From contig CM028340.1 in assembly GCA_016647705.1 (NCBI GenBank), positions 8,929,001 through 8,993,000 on the forward strand: a DNA stretch of 64,000 nucleotides, in the 5' to 3' direction. The translations under genes and the position numbers were made by a program. The notes beneath the pieces were generated by a model. That model had not been told where the DNA came from. It made no database searches and saw only the letters and a program-made list of their open reading frames with translations. Each line of letters opens with the position of its first letter. The first letter of the stretch is position 1. The DNA comes from Eucommia ulmoides. Lineage: Eukaryota; Streptophyta; Magnoliopsida; Garryales; Eucommiaceae. Below, piece after piece: positions 44,200-54,211 of the stretch.

Positions 44200-44970
44200 T
44201 TTTCTAGCATCGATAACGATCTATTTTTATCAAATCATTCGTAGTGAATCTCTTAATCTTCGTAATCGGACAATTCTAGGTCATCTGTGTGTTTGGGATC
44301 GGTAAAGTACTTTAATGATTACTCGCTTGCATTTGGTGCATTGGTCTTCTGAATCTGGTGGAGTATTTGTTTGACATTAATTTGTTTCTCCATTTATTTT
44401 ATTTCTCATTTCAATGCGTGAAAAATTTTGCTGATGAATTTCGGAATCTTGAGGTGGTATATATGACACCTTGTCTCATAAAGGTTTCTTTTTACCATTA
44501 GAGTTGGCCATTATAAATTCTTTGCCTCTTTACTATCCTTATCCCATTCAGTGTAATTGTAACTTTCATGGTAACGACAATTGATCCATCGAACAGTTTG
44601 TTTGAAAGGATCACCTTGTACTAAGAAAGTTCATTTCCTCGTGATGGGATTCAACCAGGTGCCTAAGAGATCTAGCTGTCATTGAACACCAGTGTAATCT
44701 GTAATAACATTTCACGGACCGCACACGTCTTGAGGGTAAGTCAACCTCTCTCGGGCGTCATACCACAGTAGTGGGAGCCGTGGTTCATCTTTGCTCCAAC
44801 GTATGACCTTTGACTAGCGTATCTGGATTCAATACCACGTACCTATCTCATCTTGATACTTAACATGGTCTCTTGTCCCTGAACCCTTACCAGTGCAATG
44901 GATCTTCATTTTTTCCTTGTCTTTACCCTTACCCTTAATGTTTCTTGAATCGGTTGCCATTTGAACTGAC
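44200..44970 (-). pseudogene. Unknown coding relic with basic N-terminus
   Basis: Starting near 44961 on the minus strand the frame reads MATDSRNIKGKGKDKEKMKI, a lysine-rich start reminiscent of the Myb/SANT-like accessory proteins of PIF/Harbinger transposons and of some host genes. Further down, other frames give YDARERLTYPQDVCGP and VQGDPFKQTVRWINCRYHES, which look protein-like. No domain could be named with confidence. It is interrupted many times. A degenerate Harbinger-type accessory gene is one possibility. Confidence 0.35.
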
Positions 44971-45223
44971 TTTCCAAGTAACTAAAATGGAGAAGACAAA
45001 TGATTGTGGTGTGAATGATAATTTTAAAAGTATAGATGTATACATAGGTAATTTTTGGCACATTCCTCATTTCTCGCAAGCCACTTTTCCGCCAAAGGAA
45101 TTCCCGCCTAAAAAATGTCCCTAATTTTTTATTTATTATTATTTTTTTTCCCGTCAAAGTTTTTCCCACCATTTTGTTCTTCATTTTCCTCCAATTTGTT
45201 GCTGATGTCCTGCCTTAGTTTTT

Positions 45224-45233
45224 CTATAAATAG
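45224..45233 (+). promoter_or_regulatory. TATA box upstream of the RNase H-like gene fragment
   Basis: CTATAAATAG sits 80-90 bp before the first ATG of the following frame, in a stretch that is otherwise mixed in composition. It is a textbook plant TATA box in sequence; its activity is unknown. Confidence 0.5.
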
Positions 45234-45312
45234 GAACTACCTCAGTTCTCATACTTAGCAACGTGTATTGTTGAAAACAATCTTTGTTTAATAGTATCTA
45301 TCTTGTTTCATT

Positions 45313-45894
45313 TTGTTCCCAAAATCAATGAATAAAATTTACGAAGAAAATTATGGTGAATGTTTTGGAATATATATATATATATATATATATTATTCCT
45401 TTTTAATTTTATTCTTTCTTAATTTGAAAATTAGGTTTTTCGCATGCAAGTACTTGGTGAATGTTAGTGGCCACATAGCTGGTCAGCATGTGGCCATATT
45501 GGGGGGGGGGCTAATTAGAACGAGAACATGCAACTGGTATAGTGGTTTTGTAGGGACAGAGGTGGTATGAGGCAACACTTTACTAGAGCGTGAAACAGGT
45601 GATGAAATACAAAATATTCGCCAAGGCCTTTTTATGTTGCAGGAAGCAATATTCACAAATTGTGTAATTTACTGTGACTGTAAGGCTTCTGTTGAAGATG
45701 TGATAAATACTGGTAAGTTCACAGAAATCCTAAACAAGACAGGGAGCACGGTGAATTACTTACCCAAATCGATGAACAACTTGGCAGTTAGGATGACTTC
45801 AAAGAGTTGGGACTATTTATTTGAATTTAATGAGTTTATAGAATTTCCTAATGGTATATTCATGGAATACATGACTGCCCTTGAAGATATATGA
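45313..45894 (+). pseudogene. RNase H-like (RVT_3-type) domain gene fragment
   Basis: Two open stretches lie in the same frame: 85 codons (45313-45567) and, after a TGA at 45568-45570 and 21 more sense codons, 86 codons from the Met at 45634. Together they show the order of a plant RNase H-like domain: LVNVSGH (usually VNVDG, so the first catalytic Asp is replaced), GGLIRT, NWYSGFVG, LERE with the Glu, IRQGLFML (usually 'A.R.GL.LA'), VIYCDCKASVEDVI (usually 'ETDS..AV..I') and a late VNYLPKSMNNLAVRM. Such domains form small host proteins or the C-terminus of plant L1 LINEs. No reverse transcriptase lies upstream, and a TATA box does, so a stand-alone gene or captured fragment is more likely. 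The first 40 codons include a TA-repeat-coded stretch and are probably intron or leader. Confidence 0.6.
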
Positions 45895-46730
45895 GCACGA
45901 AGGTTTGTTGATTCCCCTGTCTAATAAACGTTATTTCAAACTCGTATTTTCTAGTAGTTGTATTTGTAATGGACTATGCGTTTCTTTCTATGTATTCTCC
46001 TAGTATTGTAAACCGTTCTTATCGTATGTGTGTTTTTGGAATTTAAATGAAGATAAAAAGTATGTTCTTTGGTAGAAGTAGCGTAATTATAATCTAATAT
46101 AGTAACGATAATTAGATTTAAAAAGAAATATATAGTTAAACTGCAATTCACCAATGCTAAAACATTATACATTACTCTCATCAATAGAATTTCAATATCT
46201 AACTGATATTCAGGTTCCCTTGAAAATCTCATGTAAGTACGTGCTTCGCCATCCAAACCATATTGGAGACACTCACATGCCATCATTTAAAGCTCGTGTC
46301 GATGAATTCAAATTTGCATTTGGTTATTTTCTTCGTGACAGGAATATTGTGTTGCCTGTATCCATCTACCATAACTTGTACTTGGTTCATACGATAAGTG
46401 TATTCCTCCCGCATCCTTACAGCCCACCGTGGAGACTAACGAACTTTTGGATCTAAAGAGTATGATAATTCTTCTTCCAAAAGTCATTAACATCCCAATG
46501 AACGATACAAATCCCACATCGTGTACATTTTTCAATCCTTATCATTTTATTTATTTTTAATTTAAGCAATAATTTAATTAAATTCAACTTTGAATAGAAT
46601 ATAAATTTCACGTCGAGTTAATATCAATTCGATAGATTCAATTAATTGAAAGAGTAAAATTTATTTTAAAACATTGAAAGACTAAAATATATATTTTTTT
46701 AAAATAATAAAATATGTTTTTCCAAACACA
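45895..46730. other. Unassigned DNA
   Basis: Short overlapping frames on both strands at 46150-46535 show no recognisable motif. The rest is AT-rich. I see no gene or element boundary here. Confidence 0.4.
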
Positions 46731-46734
46731 TTAA

Positions 46735-47290
46735 AAAATAAACTAACTAGCAACTAAATTAACAAATTAAACTAATTAACTAACTTTGAGGGGCCAAAGT
46801 GCACATGTTTTATTTAGACAACTAAATTAACAAATTAAATTAATTAACTAACTAACTTTTTTTTTTAAACAATATATTATAATTTATATTTTCCCACATG
46901 ATATGTAATGTTCTCAAACTTTGAGGGGCCAAAGTGTACATTAAAAAAATACACTAGCTAACAACTAAATTAACAAATTAAACTAATTAACTAACTTTGA
47001 GGGCGAAAGTGCAGATGTTTTAATTAAACATCTAAATTAACAAATTAGATTAATCAACTAACTAACATTTTTTTAAACAATATATTATAATTTATATTTT
47101 CCCACATGATTTATAATTTGCTCAAACTTTAAGGGGGCCAAAGTGTACATTAAAAAAAATAAACTAACTAACAACTAAATTAACAAATTAAATTAATCAA
47201 CTAATTTTGAGGGCAAAAGTGCACATGTTTTAATTAAATAACTAAATTAACAAATTAAATAATTAAACAAGTAAAAAATATACTACTCAA
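46735..47290. repeat. Tandem repeat, ~210-225-bp unit, about 2.5 copies
   Basis: The order 'AACTAAATTAACAAATTAAACT', 'AACTTTGAGGG.CAAAGTGCA', 'ATGTTTTAATTAAA', 'AACAATATATTATAATTTATA', 'TTTTCCCACATGAT' and 'CTCAAACTTT.AGGGG.CCAAAGTGTACATTAAAAAAA' repeats, starting near 46733, 46950 and 47160. Within each unit the phrase TTTGAGGG..AAAGTG itself occurs twice. Confidence 0.8.
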
Positions 47291-47529
47291 ATTAACAAAT
47301 AAACAAAATTAAAATGAAATTACCTTTATAGCAAGAAGAACAAGTTGTTACATCCTTTGAGGATGAAGAACTACCAAGAGAAGGTAGGAAGTTGAGAGAA
47401 GAAGAAGTTGGAGAGGGAAGTCTTTTTCGCAAACTAAAGGAGAAGGTCTGGGTATTTATAGGCATTAAGAACCCAGGGTTCGTAACCCCGAGTCCTAATT
47501 TAATATTTAAAACAGACCCGAGGTTGTGA

Positions 47530-48042
47530 TGTTAAAAAATTTATTCCCTATAGATTTGAATCTATAAGACCTAATTCAGCATGTCAAATCATCAAGAGTT
47601 CTAATGTACACGTAAATTGCGTACCTGGATCCATTACGATCAATTGACTTCTGATGCGGAATCTTGTGACAATCGATTACGAGATAAGCACAGATCGAGT
47701 GGGTACGTGGCCTTTTTCAACCAAATCTATGGAGTTCCTCGATGAGATTTGTGATTCTCTTCCAGATGGAGAGAAGAAAGCCGTCAAGATAATTTGGTGT
47801 CTTAGGGACCATAACCCTAATGTTGTGTATTTATATGGTGTGATTAGGGTTCCCATAATCCCCTAATCACCCTAATAGTTTTCGGTATCTACTCATTTAA
47901 CCCACGTTATTTTGAGTAGTTCATAGGCTTACCCAAATTAATTAGATCAATTAATTTTTAACCCATTAATTTTAAATAGCAAATATAATTGTACTAATAA
48001 TATATTGCCCATAATTAGATTAGGAAATAAAATTTCCAAACA
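47530..48042 (-). repeat. 3' LTR of the copia element
   Basis: Starts TGTTTGGAAATTTT and ends TTTTTTAACA on the minus strand. Next to it (48043-48056) the minus strand reads AAGTAGGAGAT, the usual copia polypurine tract. The 213-bp plus-strand open frame within it (47654-47866) has a counterpart in the other LTR (53823-54035) and is just shared LTR sequence. Confidence 0.92.
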
Positions 48043-48584
48043 ATCTCCTACTTGGGATACATATTATTCCTCAAACAATTATATCACAAAATTCTTTAGG
48101 CGCGTATCCGTATGCTATTTATCCTTAGACTTCTCTTTAAATAATCTAGTCCATCTCATATACCAGTAATGGAATTATAGCAGCTTATATCACAATATAG
48201 TCGTGACTAAACCACGATGATCACCATACTAATATACTCAATGACATAGATCAAATGTAGATGAGTAGCATGAAAATTACATGCAATGTGATCTTAGACA
48301 TGTCTATTTTCAACTGGTACAACTTTAGTCTTTATTGAGATCAATCCAAAGTCCTTAATGCAACGTAAACATTGCAAACAAAATAAACCATCAACTCTAT
48401 TTTGTAGAAATGTTAAACAATCCAATGTTCAAAGAAAAACAAATAAAACAAAAAAACAATGACTCCCACTAAACCAATGTATTATCATAAATAACGCCCA
48501 TGCGAGAGGTGTGCTCATGAAAAACTTTAAGGGTTAAACCCTTGGTTAATGGGTCCGCTAGCATAAAATTTGTCCCTATGTGTT

Positions 48585-48910
48585 TTATAGTAATCTGTTT
48601 ATCCTAAACTCTCTCTCCTTAACAACTAGAAACTTGATGTCAATAAATTTTGACTTCGTCGAGCTCCTGTTGTTGTTGGAGTAAAGAATTGCTGAGTTAT
48701 TGTCCCAATAAATTTTTAGTGGTCTTTCAATGCCATTTACCATATGCAGCCCAATGACAAAGTTCTGGAACCATATTTCATGATTGGAAGCCTCATAGTA
48801 AGCAATAAACTTCGCTGCCATGGTTGAAGAAGCTATGAGAGTCTGCTTAGCAGACTTCCATGAGATAGCTCCTCTGGCTAACATAAAAATGTAGCCTAAT
48901 GTAAAGTGCC
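48585..48910 (-). pseudogene. Copia RNase H
   Basis: Shows ISWKSAKQTLIASSTMAAKF (usually 'SWKSKKQ..VA.ST.EAEY'), then IYWDNNSAILYSNNN, in which the D of WDN is the catalytic Asp, and a late SKFIDIKFLVVKE ('KHIDI.YHFVRE'). It follows RT in the normal order. Confidence 0.85.
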
Positions 48911-48920
48911 TACTATCATG

Positions 48921-49990
48921 TCATCCTGAAAAATCGGAGTCAGAGAACCCGATAATCTCCAAACCGTTTGATCTCCGATAAGTGAGCATGTAGTCTTTTG
49001 TTATCATCAAATAATGCATCACGCGTTTGGCTGCCTTCCAATGTTGCATGCCTGGATCACTCAAGTATCTACCCAAAACTTCCACTATAAACGTTATGTC
49101 GGGATGAGTACTGACTTGAGCGTACATTAGACTCCCTATTGCTGACGCATAAGGAATCTTCTGCATCTCTTTTCTTTCAAGTTCATTGTTGGAGTATTGA
49201 TTGAGACTAAACTTATCTCCTTTAGCTACGGGCGTATCTCCTAGCTTACTGTCTTTTATGCGGAATCTACTCAGAACCTTATCGATATAGCCCTTTTGTG
49301 ATAACCCAAGGATACCTCGAGAGCAATCTTTCAGTATCTGGATATCTAATACAAAATAGGCGTCACCAAGATCTTTCATTTCGAATTTCTTCATCAGAAA
49401 TTTCTTGGTTTCATGCAATAAGCCTATATCGCTGCTAGCGAGCAGAATATCATCAACATATAATATCAAGAAGATATATTTACTCATACTGAACTTATGA
49501 TATACACAATCATTAATGACATTCACCTCAAAACCGTACGAAGTGATAACTTGATGAAACTTGTGATACCATTGACGGGAAGCCTGTTTGAGACCTTAGA
49601 TGGATTTCTTTAATTTACAGACCATGGACTTTGGATTTCTCGATTCAAAGTTTTATGGCTGTACCATATAGATCGTCTCGTCAATGTCTCCATTGAGAAA
49701 CGCAGTCTTAACATCCATCTGATGTGACTCTAGATCAAAATGAGCCACTAGTGCCATTATAGTTCTAAAAGAGTCTTTCAAAGATACCGGAGAGAAAGTC
49801 TCTTTGTAGTATGTGCCTTCCCTTTGAGTAAAGTCTTTGGCAACTAGACGAGCTTTATATCTCTCAATGTTACCCTTTCAATCCCTCTTGGTTTTATATA
49901 TCCATTTACAACCAATGGGCTTCACACCTTCAGGTAACTCGACAAGATCCCAAATGTCATTGTCTTTCATAGACTTCAACTCATACATCA
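48921..49990 (-). pseudogene. Copia reverse transcriptase
   Basis: The 201-codon open part (48921-49526) contains LILYVDDILLASSDIGLLHE, the YVDD catalytic box, then KKFEMKDLGDAYFVLDI, LGLSQKGYIDKVL, PYASAIGSLMYAQVSTHPDI and FSDSDFSG at the start of RNase H. Upstream (to about 49990) are pieces such as the region around 'FLNGDIDE'. Matches Tnt1-like copia RT. Confidence 0.92.
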
Positions 49991-50349
49991 TGGCATCAAT
50001 CCATTTTTTAGAGTTATAATTGTACATAGCTTAATAGAAGTTGATTGGGTTATCCTCTGTTAAACCAACGCCATCCTCATGCTCTTGGAGAAAGACGATA
50101 TATTCATTCGAAATCGCACTTCTCCTCTCCCTAGTGGATCTCCTTAATGAAACTTCTTGAGGTTGTTGAGTTTGTTCCATAGGTTGTGGTTGAGGAAGAA
50201 TCTCATTGTTGTCTTGTTCTGGAACAATGTTAAGAATGAGAGCCTGAGCCTGAGTATCGTTATCTAAAACTGGAGCAATGTCTTGAATAGCGATAGGTAT
50301 AGAGACATGATCACTGTCAATAACATGTTCCTTTTTGAATAAATCTGTA

Positions 50350-51365
50350 TCTTAAACAGCGATAGGTACAGAGATCTGATCACCGTCAATAATAAATTCT
50401 TCTTTAAAGACAAGATTCCTTATGTTTCCTTCCCCCTCGAACTCAACACCCTCAAGGAATCCCGCATTTCCCATTTCAAAAAAGGATCTTGATGTGGGAT
50501 CATAAAACTGGTAGCCTCGAGAGTGTTCAGCATAACCAACAAAATAGCAGCTAACCGTTCTTGAGTAAAGTTTTCTTTTCATGTGGCCTATAAGACCGTG
50601 CCTTCGTTGGATAACCCCAAATGTGCAAATGCCTAATGCTAGGCTTATTTCCTGTCTAAAGCTCATAAGGGGTTTTGGTAACTGCTTTACTGGGTACCCT
50701 GTTAAGGATGTATACTGCGGTCGTTAAAGCTTCTCCTTAAAGTGACTCTCACATGGAGGAATGACTAATCATACTCATTACCATATCTTTAAGAGTCCAG
50801 TTTCGTCACTCTGCAACACCGTTAATGCTAGGTTTGCCCAGCATGGTGTATTGCAGAACAATTCTACACTCATTGAGGAAAATCATGAAGGGTCTTGGAC
50901 ATTGTTCTCCTGATCCGTCATTTCTCCCGTAGTATTTTCCACCACGGTCCGATCTAACAGCCTTAATTTTCTTTCCAAGTTAAAGTTCAACTTCAGCTTT
51001 AAAAGATTTGAAAATGTCCAAGGATTGAGACTTCTCATGAATCAAATATAGGTACCCATAACGAGAGTAGTCGTTTATGAATGTAATAAAATATTGTTGT
51101 CCATTCCACGAAGCCGTAGGGAATAGACCACAAATATCTGTATGTATTAGTTCTAAGACAACTGTAACTCTCTCGGCACCTAATTTCCTTTCGTTTGTCT
51201 GTTTCCCTTTGATGCACTCAATACAGACTTAAAAGTCCATCAAATCTAGGGTTCAAGAATTCTATCCGACACAAGTCTCTGAATTCTCTGTTTAGAGATA
51301 TGACCTAAGCGCTTGTGCCATAAGGTGGCGGAATTCTCATTGAATTTTCGCTTTATACTACATAA
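50350..51365 (-). pseudogene. Copia GAG-pre-integrase and integrase
   Basis: LWHKRLGHISKQRIQRLV near 51290-51340 is the GAG-pre-integrase motif with the HxxxxH zinc pair. Downstream (toward lower positions) come VAE.RNWTLKDMVMSM and YILNRVPSKAVTKTPYEL, then FCYFVGYAEHSRGYQFYDPT-type sequence, which is the conserved C-terminal part ('GYFIGY.E.SKGYRFY.P') of Tnt1/Tork-like integrases. Confidence 0.88.
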
Positions 51366-51452
51366 ATTTGTTTGCAGTATTTCATTATAAGAACTAATGT
51401 CAAGCATATATAGATTACCAATCAAATAACCAAAACCAATAAGATTTGAACC

Positions 51453-51713
51453 TTAATAGAGACTAACATTATTATTTCCGAAATAACAATTAAAACCTGA
51501 TTTGTCCAAACTAGAAATAGAAATGAAATTTCGTCTAAAAGACGGTGCAACAAAAGTCTCATACAAATCCAAATAAAATTCAGTTTTCAACCATAATCTA
51601 AAAGTCCCTATAGCTTCCACTGCAACTTTATTGCCATTGCCCACAAAGATGAATCTTTCAGAATCACTTGGCGGTTGGCTCCATAAGCACACTAGGCAGC
51701 GTACTTGGAACAC
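51453..51713 (-). pseudogene. Copia protease region
   Basis: Reads FVGNGNKVAVEAIGTFRLWL, then FVAPSFRRNFISISSLDKSG. This is the C-terminal half of copia protease ('VGDG..V.V.G.G......L..V..VP....NLISV..L...G'). The active-site end lies just upstream in another frame. Confidence 0.8.
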
Positions 51714-52400
51714 TCCTTCTAAATGTGTCCCTTCTTCTTGCAGAAGTAACAGGTAAAGTCCTCATCCTGTTTCTTTTGTATCTTCTGCTGAGAAGATCCT
51801 TCTGCAGCAACCTCAGCTCTATTATTTTTCTTTCTTTGAGAGGTCGAGGCCAAGTGAGCACTTTCAATCTTATCTCGCTCTTGTCTCTCTTCTTCTTGCA
51901 CACAGTGAGATATAAGCTCATTGAGGGACCATTTTTCTTTCTGAGTATTATAACTCACTTTGAATTGCCCAAAATGTGTAGGAAGAGAGATCAAAACTAA
52001 GTGCACGAGCAAGTCATCAGACAACTCTAACTTTATTGCCTTTAGTTTTGATGCTAGATTAGACATTTCCATGATGTACTCCCTTATGTTCCCTTTTCCC
52101 TTATACTTTATCGTGACGAGTTTACCCAAAAGGTTACTTACTTCCGACTTTTCGTTTTTGGCAAAGAATTGCTTAACTTCCTCCAGGAACATCTTGGCAT
52201 TCTTACTCTCAACAATAGAACCCCGAAACGCTTTCAAAATGGTGCGCTTTATAATCATCAAACACGTCCGGTTGGACCGATCCCACTTTTCTATTTTAAC
52301 CTTATCAAGGTTTTCTGGAGTAGAAGTGGGTCGTTCCTTTCTGGAGTAGAAGTGGGAATAATTTCCACGGTTCTTTCTAGACCTTGAAGTTCGTCCCTTT
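51690..52400 (-). pseudogene. Copia gag
   Basis: The 180-codon open part contains AKMFLEEVKQFFAKNEKSEV, MEMSNLASKLKAIKLELSDD, LPTHFGQFKVSYNTQKEKWS and a C-terminal zinc knuckle start CYFCKKKGHI. These match the copia gag (UBN2-type) pattern 'A...W..L...F......L...L', 'P..F..F' and CX2CX4H. Confidence 0.9.
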
Positions 52401-52639
52401 CAGGATTGGGATATTGCTTATTTGGGCAGTAACATTTGGTGCAATAGCAATAGAAACTGTGTAGAGAACAAAATAAACAGACATGTCACTAATAATATGA
52501 TTAAGATATGAATAATTAATCTAATTTTGGGGACCCATCTCAAGATACCTAACACAACATTAATTCCTAGTCTTTGGACAGAAGAATTAACTATAATTGG
52601 TACTCTCAGCGCAGAAATCAAATGTTGATAATAGATCCT

Positions 52640-52940
52640 GTCAAACAATAAGCCTTCCTTTGGGCCGACTTATTGTTTACATGGAAATTTGATAATCATC
52701 ACACATTTATTCCTGCATGTGTGTTTATTATTTGGCCACACAATAACCTACATTTGGGCCGATTATTGATTGCATAGATAATAACCATATTAATCTTAAA
52801 CAATTTTTATTATTTAGTTAAAACAACAACCTTCCTTTGAGCCGGTTGTGGTTTGCATAAATAACAAATGTCAATGTTTATTATTTGGCTAAACAATAGT
52901 TCTCCTTTGGGCTGGCTATTGCTTATATAAATAATAAACA
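52640..52940 (-). repeat. Leader repeat of the copia element, four diverged units
   Basis: The phrase CCTTTGGGCCGACTATTG-TTTACATAAAT recurs at about 52655, 52745, 52833 and 52905, spaced 70-90 bp, between gag and the primer site. It is non-coding. Confidence 0.6.
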
Positions 52941-53683
52941 CTTATATCTCTATATCACAAAATAATATATATTGAAACCATTTTAAATTATTTCAAGATA
53001 CAAGATTTCAAAAGGCGACCGTCCTTAAAATTAGAAATAATTGAATCTGTCTTCAAGTCATCGGTCGACTGACTAGTCGACCGATGTTGGGCAACCTTAA
53101 CATCCTGTATAGATCGGTTGACCGACCATAAAGGGTTGGTCGATCGATCGATCAGAACCTCAAAATCGGTATCCTAAATCAATCAGTCGATCGATTTAAC
53201 CCTAATTCAACCATACCGGATTTTAAATCTCAATTTTAACCATGATTCAATTCGATTTTTGAAAAAAAACTCAAAACATAAAAGTTGTAGATCTTGTTTT
53301 GAGCTTTCCACAGAATTTTGAATCACCTTAATCGGAGTTCGTATGAAAAAAGTTATGGCCAAAATACGAGCGCTAGTCAAAACTGTCGAACCGTCTCTGA
53401 ATAGATCAGTCGACCGATCAGTTGACTGACATGTTCAGATCTGGTTCGTCTCTTTCATATCTGCGGCGAAAAGACCCCAAAAAATCTAAATTTTAGGATT
53501 TTTTTTTCTTTCCTTAGATCCATAATATTTAGAAGGAAATCACATAAATCATTCAAAATAAACAATAAACGTTAATATTTTCTCCCAGTATTTTCACTAA
53601 CGCAACTTTAATGGAGAAAATACAAACCCAAAAATTCTATGAATTTGAAAATCTCAAGAACCCTAAAGATTTAGCATGAAGTA

Positions 53684-53696
53684 GGCTTTGATACCA
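53684..53696 (-). other. Primer-binding site of the copia element
   Basis: Minus-strand TGGTATCAAAGCC, the initiator tRNA-Met primer site with one change from TGGTATCAGAGC, lies two bases from the 5' LTR. Confidence 0.88.
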
Positions 53697-53698
53697 CT

Positions 53699-54211
53699 TA
53701 TTAAAAAATTTATTCCCTATTGATCTGAATCTATAAGACCTAATTCAGCATTTCAAATCACCAAGAATTTTAATGTATACGTAAACTATGTATTTGGATC
53801 CATTACAATTAATTGACTTCTGATGCGGAATCTTGTGACAATTGATCACAAGAAAAGCACGGATCGAGTGGGTACATGGCTTTTCTCAACCAAATCTCTG
53901 GAGTTGCTTGATAGGATTCGTGATTCTCTTCCAGATGAGGAGAAGAGAATCGTCAAGATGATTTGGTGTCTTAGGAACCATAAACCTAATGTTATGTATT
54001 TATATGATGTCATTAGGGTTCTCATAATCTCTTAATCACCCCAATAATTTTTTGTATTTACTCATTTAATCCACATTATTTTGAGTAGTTCATGGGCTTA
54101 TCCTAATTAATTAGATCACTTAATTTTTAGTCATTAATTTTAAATAATAAATATAATTGTACTAATAATATATTGTCCATAATTAGATTAAGGAAATAAA
54201 AAAATTTAACA
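53699..54211 (-). repeat. 5' LTR of the copia element
   Basis: 513 bp, the same length as the 3' LTR. The minus-strand end TTTTTTAATA shows a change in the terminal dinucleotide relative to TAACA in the partner. About 12 percent overall difference from the partner by hand. Confidence 0.92.

Larger units (their letters stand above)
47530..54211 (-). mobile_element. Ty1/copia element, both LTRs and target duplication present
   Basis: Two 513-bp LTRs (47530-48042 and 53699-54211) are flanked by a perfect TGTGA duplication (47525-47529, 54212-54216). Minus-strand order is 5' LTR, primer site, leader with short repeats, gag, protease, integrase, reverse transcriptase, RNase H, polypurine tract, 3' LTR, as in copia elements. 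The total is 6682 bp. By hand count the LTRs differ at about 12 percent of sites, mostly transitions. This gives an age near 5 million years if 1.3e-8 substitutions per site per year applies. Broken in several places; not coding-competent. The protein style is Tnt1/Tork-like. Confidence 0.93.

Noticed and set aside
46154-46535. 100-codon plus and 75-codon minus frames
   Set aside because: They overlap on opposite strands without any recognisable motif, so neither can be supported as a gene.
47654-47866. 70-codon plus-strand frame repeated at 53823-54035
   Set aside because: The two copies are the two LTRs of the copia element, so the repetition is structural, not evidence of a gene family.
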